Assembly: GCF_037102585.1 (NCBI RefSeq)
Contig: NW_027043832.1
Location: 1-64,000, forward strand
DNA from: Saccharomycopsis crataegensis
Lineage: Eukaryota; Ascomycota; Saccharomycetes; Ascoideales; Saccharomycopsidaceae
DNA: 64,000 bases
Direction of reading: 5' to 3'
Part shown: piece by piece, positions 52,147 through 62,916 of the stretch
How positions within the stretch are numbered: the first letter of the stretch is position 1
How the letters are laid out: each line of letters starts with the position of its first letter
Translations under genes and position numbers: made by a program
The notes under the pieces: generated by a model
What the model was told of the DNA's origin: nothing
The model's input: only the letters and a program-made list of their open reading frames with translations
The model's database searches: none

Positions 52147-52259
52147 GAGATAAAGAGTAAAGGTTAACTGGAACAAGCCCAAAAAAAAAAAAAAAAATCC
52201 TGTCGGCGTTTCCCGTGAAAAAGCCAAATTTGAATTCACGGTGTTTGTAAATTTAGGTG

Positions 52260-52500
52260 TTTTATTAGTGGAGACTATAAACATGGAGAATTTTTCACGG
52301 TCGGCTTTATATAGACCTAGGCCGATTCAGAAGAGGGTAACCAACCACGCGAGTGGTATGGTGAATCGTAGCACTTTTCGAGCCTGTCTATTATTAGTGT
52401 AAACAATAAACATTGGAAACATTTTATTAAGTCAGATTTAAATGGACCTTGGCCGATAAAAAATAATTTAACCAACCATGCACATGAATGGAATGATAAG
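52260..52500 (+). repeat. Tandem 115-bp motif, inverted relative to 50180-50290
   Basis: Two diverged units, each with a GACCTAGGCCGA or GACCTTGGCCGA core and an ACCAC-GCGA-GTGGT-type hairpin. A third unit lies in reverse at 50180-50290, on the far side of the unknown ORFs. Together they look like subterminal inverted repeats of a decayed element. 52147-52259 holds only an A-run and no other feature. Confidence 0.5.
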
Positions 52501-52520
52501 TCGTCTCAAGACATAAAAAA

Positions 52521-52592
52521 TGGTCTCACAGAGATTCGAACTCTGGATCCTCAAGGAGTGAACTTGATGCGGTACCACTGCGCCATAAGACC
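52521..52592 (-). tRNA. tRNA, anticodon CAC (Val)
   Basis: The 72-nt cloverleaf has a fully paired acceptor GGTCTTA/TGAGACC, anticodon stem TCAAG/CTTGA with loop TTCACTC, and T arm CAGAG/CTCTG with loop TTCGAAT. By position the anticodon is CAC (valine). Position 37 is a pyrimidine, which is unusual, and the D arm is short, so identity is less certain than structure. A T6 terminator follows at once. Element C1 begins 13 nt upstream. Confidence 0.85.
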
Positions 52593-52605
52593 AACTTATG
52601 GTTGT

Positions 52606-55600
52606 TGTTATATTATGGGATCATGGTTAGGTTGTGTCCTGGTTACCATCGGTATGGTACCATACGGAACCCATGATCGGCATTACCTCATCGAGGTATT
52701 ACCTTATCAAGGTATCACCTTATGTTCCACCCCTTATCTTTTAGTCCTTTATTCCGGGAAGGGGTCCAACACCCCATTATTAGTTTTAATCATTTTATTT
52801 ATATAAGGATTCAACATTCCTTTAGTTTAGACCTTTATTTAGTTTAGGAAGGACAAGTCTCTTTGGATATAAAATACTGCCTGTAATCTCCACTTGATTC
52901 CAGAATCTAGTGTGCCCTTGCACACTGATTGTAACATTTGGTAGCACCACTAGGTTTAAGGACACCTCATCCTTGGTGCCCCGCGAAGTCTAGTTGGTTA
53001 ACTCGGGATCTTAAGTGGAGTATGGCAGAAGAGCTTCCGGTGAATTATTGAAGTCGACGTGTGCTATCACAAGTTGACATGGAGTTATTGCTACGTTTCA
53101 CCGTGGGGTTAGTTGCTTACTCGACCGAATAATGGAAGTTTTACGAACTATCAATGTTGCACAATCATGCTAAACGGGACAAAGCAATACTCTCCCCAGA
53201 ATAGTCGTTCTGTGAATGGTCAGAAATAATAAGGTTTATTTATGAAACGACCTGAAGAGCGAACTAGGAGAACCCTTGAGTGGTCCACCATGTTCGGAAT
53301 GTCCAAGGTGTCGTGAAAGTGATGTGCTGGAATTCGTCATAGGGTTCAGGAGCTAACAATACCAAACCAGAGACAGGCGCACGGTTGCAGTGGCATTGGT
53401 GTATAATGCTGTTCCTGGAGAAGACGTGGGTACGGTTTCGAAGAGATCAAGCTTAAGCTTGGCTGCATTATGCTAGCGAAAGTCATGGAAGCGAAGCTAC
53501 GTGTCATCTCAGTGCAACTGAGTTGAACAATTTGTCACTCACCCTTTTCTCACCACGGCATAATGGATGTACCCCCGTTGTGTTATATGAAGTATCTTTC
53601 CGACCATGACTATCTTACTTCGCTAGGTCGGATGCGATAATGCGAATATGATTACAGTTACCTCATATACCTGCAGGACTCTGTCTTGGTTAATTCGTCA
53701 GAAAAGACGTCATATGTGTTTGTCTTGATTGTGTTGAAGATTTAACGCCACGCCAGGTGACGCGAATTCCCTGACTGCTTTACATCGTTATAAATGAACG
53801 ATGAAATTATTTTTGTTTGTGACTGTTGTCACCACAGGTGCTGTGGAAGCCCTGTCTGTTTTACTTCGTTATAAGAGAACGATGAAATTATTTTTGTTTG
53901 TGACTGCTGTCACCCCAGGCGCTTTGGAAGCCCTGTCTGTTTTACGTCGTTATAAGAGAACGACGTAACTATCTTTGTGTTGTGACGGTTGTCACCCCAG
54001 GTGCTGTGGATGCCCTGCTACATTACATCGTTATACGAGAACGTTGTAACTTTTGTTTTTGACTTGTCACATGAGGAACTTTGGTGGCCTTGTGTATTTT
54101 AACGGGCAAAAAGAGAACCATTGTCTGCCTCCTTCGTGACTGGATTTTGTTACCTCAGGGCCACGGTGGCCCTGCGTATTTCACACCGTTGAGGAAAACG
54201 AGTGTTTGGTTTTATGATCGATTAGGATCACGTTATAGGTGTCAAAATGACCCTGCTTATGGAGTGGTTGAGATCGGAACAAATAGCCACTAACCACTCC
54301 CACAAGACGACGACGTGTTGTTTTGTTTATATTGTTTATTTTTGATGTTTATTTTTTTGCTTATTGTTAAGCCACATTTCTGAGTCAGGATCAAGAGCCG
54401 ACTAGTTATGTTTGGGAAGGATTTTATTCCTCTCCTATAAAATATTGGTGATTATTGAGGAGCCTAGGTCAAGGACCAAATAGTTAGAAAAGGTTACGAT
54501 CTTAGAATCCTTACGCCGAAGATTGGTTTGTTTGGTGGTATAGTCATTATTTGTTAATTCCGGTATTCTAGTGCTGGAACGGAATTAATATATGGGTGAC
54601 AACGGAATTGGGAGATAAAAGTCCCAAAGTTGTATCGGTTACGGAAAGCTGGTAACTATGGAGCGATGAGATAATAGCATCGCTTAGAGATTGTTGAGTT
54701 GAAATTATAGTAGTCACTAAAAGGTGATACGAAGCGATGACGTGGAAAGTCGCTATTTGATGTTGGATCGAAGGAATGATCCTTACAGATGTATGGAAGA
54801 TTGGAGAAAGGAAACTTTTACGATGACCAAGGCAACTGGTGCCGAAGCTAGAGACGTTTAATAAATTGTGTTGTTCATGTTGCAAAGGAAGGTTCTGTCA
54901 TATCGACAGTCTTACTAAATGTTGTTACGAACAATTGATTGAGATTGATGCATCCGTGGAAATTAAACGAGTGATTAAAGCCTTCCTGTGGGGATACTCG
55001 TCTGATAAGTTGGTCTCCAGTGTTCTTGTTATTTGTGCGGTAACGGAGATCATTGGTTCTGTGGGGTGACAATGATAGTAATAAAACAACGGTTTCGTTA
55101 CTTCGAAAGGCCACAGTACAACATTACCTTGACACATTGGAGCATTGGAACTTTCAACACAGAGTTTACAGGGAAGAGTTAATCTGCGGTTGATAAGGGT
55201 AAGTCCACAAGTTGTGTGAACAATGCAAACCACAGAAGGATGTATCAGTGTCAACTATTCGCGAGAACAGATTAGGAGAAAGCTATGTAAATTATCGTTT
55301 CCGGCTTGGTTGGCAACCTCCCTTGGGTCATGGGTATTTCGATAATCGAAATAGAGCTCGACCATGGAGAGTCATTACTCGGGTTGCTTGGAATCTCCAA
55401 ACCGAAGAATGAAGAGTCCTATTTGATTACCATGTTACGGTGAAAAAAAAGGATAGCTGGTATCGAATCGGAATGCTAATAATTCCAAAGGGGTAATTGG
55501 AATAGCTCCGGAGTTAAGCGAGGATCGCGTATAAAGTGACAAGAAGCTGATATTGGTAACAGGATTAAGGCAGTGTCATAATCGTTGTCAAAGTTGTATA

Positions 55601-57415
55601 AGAGGTATACAACCCTAAGGTCGAACAGGGATTGTGCGTGAGCGATGTAATATATCGTGGAATCGCATTGGAGTGAATAAGGCCAGAAGAGTATGAACTA
55701 GGGCATGCTTTTGAACATTTCGACTGAAAGGGATAAGGTTGAGCCAAGAAGCTCTATCGTTGTCAATTGACAGGATAAGGGTTTTGATGATATATCCAGT
55801 TTTGAAAATTAAAGAATTGAAGGCTGAGAAGTGTTAACCAGATGCGGTAAATGCACTAATGAAATGAACAATGTCCTAATGAAATGAACAAGGTACTTGA
55901 TTAGATACATCACACTATTGAATCACTTAGAGAGGCCAAAAAATGTATTTGATCATTGACGTTACGAAAATATTGATTGTGAACTGTATCGTTAGGAGAA
56001 AGCGAGTTAATGGAATAACTAGCAGGACGATGGATTGACCGAGTACGGACTGGAAGAGGTCACTGGAGAGAATTCCCGACATCATCCATCGATCATATTA
56101 GTTCAAGTGACTTACTTCTTACAATGGCTAAGAGTGATTAGAGCTAGGAAGCTCCGTCATAACTGCTAATTCCTGAGCTTATCTTGAACTAAAGGTATGC
56201 TAACCCTATTCACTGGGAACGTCGATGAGTCTTAACTACTCCGCAATGAAATGACCTTTTTATGCATCTCGTGAGAATTGGATTGGAATAAATTTTGAGA
56301 AGACCAGAGAAGAAACTAAAGAAGAGAAGAATTTGGAATTCATGGTAATTGATACGTTGGCATTGTATGTCCAGGTTAGAAGTTTTGAAAGAAGTTAGTG
56401 ATTAATTGATAAAGCTACCCATTGAATTAATGTGAGAGTTGGGAAGCTGACCGAGCTTACCGAGCCGACAGTTATTAGGTTATAAAGATCTTGGATTTTA
56501 AAAGATTTTGGAACTTGTCTAAGCAGGGTTGGAAGTACTGAAGTTAACGATGATGAGAAGAATTAGCATGATTGTGATTCCTTATCCTTTTACTTCGTCC
56601 TCATCTCAGTTGGTTCCGGAATAGTATAACTTCGGACAATTTGGTCCTTAGCAGTTTTAGTCAAGGCCGCTGTTGGTTTCTTTCGACCAAATGTGCACTG
56701 TTGTTGTTGTCCAATCACAAGCTTGGAAGACCTTGAAGAATTCTTATGAGTACTGGTACCATTGGAGAGAAACATGTTATGAAATTATGATAAAAGATAA
56801 ATGAGCAGCTAATGGTTGAATCAAGTTCAACATTTGGGATTAGTGAAAGCTCGGAATGTTGGTTTGAATTAAAAAGGAAAACATATCGAAGACCCAAATG
56901 ACTGTTGATCTCGAAAAGGACTACGCGTTGTCATATACCCAGGAAAGGCAGACCCAGTACATGTTCCCCAAAACCTGGATTCGTTTAAATTCCTTATGAG
57001 AAACGGTTACAACTTCACGACGAACTTGATGACTTTATGGCTAGTAATAATGATCGAGACGACTCATTCTCCGAGGGGGGATAATGTTATATTATGGGAT
57101 CATGGTTAGGTTGTGTCCTGGTTACCATCGGTATGGTACCATACGGAACCCATGATCGGCATTACCTCATCGAGGTATTACCTTATCAAGGTATCACCTT
57201 ATGTTCCACCCCTTATCTTTTAGTCCTTTATTCCGGGAAGGGGTCCAACACCCCATTATTAGTTTTAATCATTTTATTTATATAAGGATTCAACATTCCT
57301 TTAGTTTAGACCTTTATTTAGTTTAGGAAGGACAAGTCTCTTTGGATATAAAATACTGCCTGTAATCTCCACTTGATTCCAGAATCTAGTGTGCCCTTGC
57401 ACACTGATTGTAACA
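52606..57415 (+). mobile_element. C1, complete non-coding LTR element (LARD-like)
   Basis: Two 331-bp LTRs (52606-52936, 57085-57415) look identical by eye and are flanked by the duplication GTTGT. The primer site TGGTAGCACCACTAGG starts 2 nt after the LTR. A polypurine tract GAGGGGGGATAA precedes the 3' LTR. The 4.1 kb interior has no ORF longer than about 110 codons and no retroviral motif. It looks like a recently moved non-autonomous element. Gypsy G shares its primer site and target preference and is the likely protein donor. Confidence 0.9.
53735..54200 (+). repeat. Hairpin-bearing 80-bp tandem repeats in C1
   Basis: About six units of 78-82 bp. Each combines a GTGAC-N4-GTCAC hairpin, a CCAGGNGCTNTGG near-palindrome and a stem such as TTACGTCGTT-N7-AACGACGTAA. 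Between units the stem varies (CGTCGTT/AACGACG, CATCGTT/AACGATG) mostly with its pairing kept. Confidence 0.75.
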
Positions 57416-57417
57416 GT

Positions 57418-60400
57418 TGTTGTAGTATGGTTTGAGCGGCTGGTTATAGGCAACGACACACGTGCTCATAACCATAAGCTCATAACCATTAGTATATAAT
57501 TATAGTCGTCGATTATGAAAAGTTTTCAATATATATGATCTCTGGTTCTTCAGAGAGTAATTACTAAATCAATCCTAACCCGTGACTAACTACATCTAGT
57601 CTAGTCGCATCTTAATATAACAATTGGTAGCACCACTAGGTTTTTAGTTTTACAGACTCCACTGATTAGAAACTTCTGTTGTCGTTTAATAGCATAGCTT
57701 GGTTATCCTAGTGTATGACTGTATTTGGTTTAAGCCCTAGCTCAGACGAAGAAGATAATTATTCAGGCGAAGAAAACGAGATGAGTATGCCGGGTGGACC
57801 GTTGGACGATTCTAATCGTCTGTTGCTCATGGAGCTCGTTGAAATGCTTCACGGTAAAGAGAAGGCCGGTCGCGTGTTAGACCCTATGGAGGTCAAGTTT
57901 AACGGAAAGCCGTTTAGTACAGGGATGCTTGCCCGCACTCCCATGGCATTGCATGACTTCTTCCAGTATGCAGAACACCAGATGCCACTTAATTGGAATG
58001 ACAAGTATAAGATGAGTTTTATCGTGAGAAACGTGGCTCAAGATACTTTTAGAAGTTTTTCTTCTTTCTCTGACTCCTTGCCGTCAGATATCTCTTATAG
58101 AGCCTTTAAGGCTCAAGTGCTTGCGCACTTTTCTAGAGTTGATATGGTTGACATTTTGGAAAGAACATTGTGGACAATTGCGCAAAAAGGAAAAGCGCTT
58201 CTGTCCCACGTTGCTGAGTTTCAAGCGAATGTTGTGTACATTCCAGATTGGTCAGAACGTTCAAAAATTAATCGTTTTATCGATTCCTTGGACCCGCGTT
58301 TGCAGAAGCACATTGCAGATGCAGGACGCATTTATGAGAAATTAGATGATGTGATTTCTCATGCACTTAGTATTAATGATCTTACTGAAAGAACCATCCA
58401 TACTCTGACTATCCCTATGCCGTCTACGTTTTCGCCTATGGATAGAGGTGGTCCGATGCCAATGGAATTGGATGCTTTGTAATCAGTACCAAGTTCTCGG
58501 GGAAACTCATATCCTCGCAAGTCTAGTGGTAAGATTGCCGCCCTCTGCAAGAAATTTAATCTCACCCAGGAGGAGGTGAGGCTGTTGCTTATTCTTGGAA
58601 ATTGTTTCCAGTGTAAAGGACATGAACATCAGAGCATGGACTGCCCTCGCCGTGGTGGTGGTGGGTCTGGTGCTCGTTTGGCTCACCTTATGGATTGCGT
58701 CCAAGAGGAGGACCATGCAGTTCCGTTTGAGGATGTTGTTGCTTTCAAGGTTCCTGTTACTATGGGACCTGCTGGGTTTGTTACCAAAGCTCTTATTGAT
58801 TCTGGGGCGAGTTACAGTTTTGTGAATCCGTCTATTTTTCCTAAGCTCGGTTATGATAGTGCCGATCTTACTAGGATTAGCCCAAGAACAATCAAGACTG
58901 CAACTAATCAGTATGATGCGGTAGATAGGTATGTGATTATCCCTGTTACATTTAACCATACTGTTGTGAAGATCCGTTGTTATGTGCACCCGATTGTTTC
59001 ACCTACTGTTATTGTGGGGCTTCCATTCATTAGAGAATATGCCCATCTTATTGATTTTGCTAATCTTACTGTGGGAGATGTGGGGGTGGACGATTTGGAT
59101 GAGAAATCCATTGAAAGTATTAGTGCTATGGCTGCTCTTAGCCTGGATCCTGTTGAGATAGATGATCCTAGATTAGAGAAATTGTTGTTTGATTATGCGG
59201 ATATTTTTGCGGAGAAGCTTGGGATTAATCAAGTTGTTGAGTCTCGGGGGGCAGATAATATCAGGCTTGAACCGATGTCGGAAGAAGTTCCAACGACCCC
59301 GTATATTCCGAAGGTTAAGATTGCTCTTTTGCATGAGGTTAGAAATCATATTAGGCGTATGGTCGATTCTAAACTTATTCAACCCTCTAACTCGCCTTAT
59401 TCTTCACCTTTTCTAGTTGTCAAGAAGAAGACTGGGGAGATTCGTTTGGTTATTGATTTTCGTCAAATCAACCTTTTATTGAAAAGGTTTAATCAGAACC
59501 TTCCCAGTTACGATGAATTGATCCAGATCTTTCTGGCCAATAAGGTGTTCTCAACCGTGGATTTAACGGAAGGCTTTCATCAACTTACCCTCGATGAGAA
59601 TTCTAGTAGATTCACGGCTTTTGAGTTTGAAGGGCTCAAGTACGAGTACTTGAGATTACCCTTCGGACTCACATCAGCCCCTTCACACCTACAATCATAC
59701 TTAGCCAAGAAAATATCACACCTTTCAACTGCCCGTAATTATGTTGATGATGTTCTCTTGGCGTCGCCAAACAGGGAAGAGCATTTGGGTTTGCTCAAGC
59801 AGTTTTTTGATGTGTGTCGGGAGAACAAGTTGTTTTTGAAAAGGCTGAAATGCAGTTTTATGAGCTCTAAGGTTCGCTTTCTTGGTTGGGAAATTGGTCC
59901 GGATGGAGTTGAAATCCCTGATGATACTAGGGAAGTAATTCGGAAATTGAAGACCCCTGTGAATGCCAAGGAGTTGCAGAAAACTCTTGGATTCACTAAT
60001 TATTTCCGTCATTTCGTTGCCAGCTATTCGGACTTAGTGGTTGAACTTTACCAATTTGTCTCCAAAAATCTCGAATGGGATATGGAGACAGTTTCCAAAA
60101 GGTTCGCTTCTTTGAAGCAAGCCTTGTTGGAAACCAAGGTACTAAGTGTTCCACTTTCGACTGATCCCGCTACTGTATTTGTAATTGAGTCTGATGCTTC
60201 AGGAATTGCAATTGGGGGGGTATTGAAACAGTTAATCCCTGGGTCCGATGAGCTGCAAATTGTTGGTTATTACCTGCGGAGCCTTTCAATCCACGAAAAG
60301 AATTATCCAATTAGAGATAAAGAACTTTTAGCCGTTGTCTACTTATTAGACAAGACGGCCCATTTGATATTTGGTCATAGAATTGTGGTAAAGACTGATC

Positions 60401-62365
60401 ACCAATCCTTGTCTGTGTTGCTTAAAGGAAATAAGGAAGCTGAAAATGACAGGGTTAAAAGATGGATTACTAAACTCGCTGAGTTTGATATCGTGTTAGA
60501 ATATGTCAAGGGTACAACAAATGAGTTAGCTGATTACCTCTCTCGTTATGTGGGGGCTTTGGAATCGGTAATCCCTGCAGTTAATTTAACTGAAGCAGAA
60601 ATCAAGGCTTCGATTGAATCGGATGAGTATTTTGCGGAGATTAGTAACAGTTTAAGGTTAATTGAGGACAAGGATAATAAAGCAAGTGATAATGCCAGCG
60701 ATGTCGCAGAAACGAGAATTGATGAAGAAGATGTTAATGGTGATAGACTCGATGTGAGTCAGGGTATTTTGAAGAATTTTAAATTGATTGATGGTAAATT
60801 GTTTGGACGTACCAATCAATCTCCGTGGCGCCGGGTTGTTGGGGCGCTGCGGGCCCGTAGGTTAATTGAGTATGAGCATGGCAGAATGCATGCTGGGATA
60901 ACTCAATTATACCTCGGGCTATCTTCTAAGTTTTATATGCGAAATCTTATGAAGATTGTCACTGCAGTAGTTGGTGGATGTGATACTTGTTTGAGAACAA
61001 AAATACGCCAACACCATTCCCATCCTATTATGGCTGTTGATCCTCCAGGATTCACTTTCCAAAGAATTCTGATTGATATGATTACTGGATTGCCGGAATG
61101 TGGAGGATGTGATGCTATCCTTACCGTTGTTGATGATTTTTCGAAATTTTCTATTTTTATTGGATGCAACAAACAGATTGATACAATGGGTGTTGCTAAG
61201 GTGTTGTTCCATAATGTATTTGTGTATTATGGTATTCCGTGTTTTATTCGCTCTGATCGTGATATTCGTTGGGCTAATAGCATTGCCAAGGATATTTCGA
61301 AGATTATGGGATTTAAGTATCATCTCACGGCTGCTAACAACCCTCGTGGAAATGGTGTGGCAGAAGCCGCTAACAAGAAGGTAGTACAGCTCCTTCGTAC
61401 TTTTGTTTCTGAAAATAAAGGTGATTGGTTGAGTTATTTGGCTGTGGCTCAGACTGCTATCAATTCATCTATTCACTCGGCTACCGGTATTTCGCCTTTC
61501 CAAGCGGTTTTTGGTCGCCAACCGTTGCTTCAATTGTCTGAACCTCAAGTTGTTGATATTGCTCATCACCTGATTAGTGAGTGGGGGAAGAGATTGAGGG
61601 CAATTCATTGGGCCGTTTCAGAACAATTATCCCTGTATCAGCACCGGATGAATATAAGTGCCAATGCAGGAGCAAGCTTTGATGATTATACAGTTGGTCA
61701 GTACGTGCTTGTGCATCGCGAAGCGTACACGAATAGTACTCGATACAAAAAAGTGACTGATGTGTATTTTGGTCCTTTTAAAGTAGTCAAGGTTATTAAC
61801 AAGAATAGTTTTGAAATTGATTTACCGATATTAAACCTTAAATCAAGGGTGATTAATGCGAGGTTTTTACGTCCTTATTCGGTGCCTGAAGCTGCTTTTA
61901 TTGATCTTCCCCGGACTGTTAATGAATTTAAAGCTAGAGCTTCTGAGGTTAATGGTATTTTAGGATATGATCCTGACACTAGGTCTTTTGATGTTACCTT
62001 TCGGATGGCTCGTCCTGGTCATTGCTTTACGGTCCCGGTTGATGTTTTTGTGGATAGTGTTCCACTGGGTTTACAGAAGAACCTCTATGAGTCCATTAAG
62101 GACTTCTATGGTTCTTCTAGTATTCCTATCTGTAGAAAACCGTTGTTGGGTCGTTCCTTTCAAAGTTTGAATAGAAGATCTTGACGGGGGGAATTGTTGT
62201 AGTATGGTTTGAGCTATTGGTTATAGGCAATGATACACGTGCTCATAACCATAAGCTCATAACCATTAGTATATAATTATAGTCGTCGATTATGAAAAGT
62301 TTTCAATATATATGATCTCTGGTTCTTCAGAGAGTAATACTAAATCAATCCTAACCCGTGACTAT
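57418..62365 (+). mobile_element. Gypsy G2, Ty3/gypsy element, broken
   Basis: The 5' LTR (57418-57622), primer site, gag-pol region (57715-62184) and polypurine tract are present. The 3' LTR (from 62195) is cut at 62365 where LINE-A sequence begins. The coding region is close to G1 and has about one break. C1 inserted with its duplication overlapping the first 3 bp of the G2 LTR, so G2 is the older of the two at this tRNA gene. Confidence 0.92.
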
Positions 62366-62910
62366 TGCAGCAAAAAATTAACCAGATATGATGAACCCCA
62401 ATATGCCCCAAAGGAAATCCAATTTGAAATCATGAAGCACCATCTTATTGAATGTCCATTGGCCCAGAAACTTTGGAAAAAAATTGACTTGAATATCCCA
62501 TTAACCTGGCAAACAATCATTACCCCTGCCACCAACATGAACGAAACCAGAACGATCGATAGATATCTAGGTTTCCAACGAAAATTATCAAGATTGAAAT
62601 CCAAAAGGCATTTCAATTGTCATATGGCCGTTGATTCAATGATCTTCTTGCTTGAAAGCAATATCTTTTAAGCGGAGAAGAAAAAATAGGTGGGGAAAAA
62701 CAAGAAAATAAAATCAAAAAAAAAAAAACAACAATTAAAAACCTTAAAAACGCATAAAAACATTTTTTCTCAATAATAGGGTTTTTCACCATTAATGGTT
62801 TTCCCTTAACACTTTAATTTTCAAACTACATTAGATAGTTTATGAGATATATAGTTATATAATTAATTAATATATTGAATTTTGTCTTTAAAAAAAAAAA
62901 AAAAAAAAAA
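62359..62910 (+). mobile_element. LINE-A 3' fragment at the palindrome centre
   Basis: The last 300 bp of ORF2 and the whole 3' UTR of LINE-A with a long A tail. The 5' junction with the G2 LTR shares GTGACTA (62359-62365) with both parents. The A tail is followed by GAAAAA and the mirror-image gypsy LTR. Confidence 0.92.
62366..62671 (+). pseudogene. LINE-A ORF2, C-terminal 100 codons
   Basis: It equals residues from the CX2C finger onward of the LINE-A ORF2 and carries the LINE-A2-like variants (KIDLNIP, NETRTID). It lacks all catalytic domains. Confidence 0.9.
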
Positions 62911-62916
62911 GAAAAA

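Noticed and set aside
52521-52592. tRNA-Trp or tRNA-Glu(CTC) reading
   Set aside because: The clean 5-bp anticodon stem fixes the loop as TTCACTC, so positions 34-36 read CAC.
53735-54200. CRISPR array reading of the 80-bp hairpin repeats
   Set aside because: Whole units are related, including what would be spacers, and the array lies inside an LTR element.
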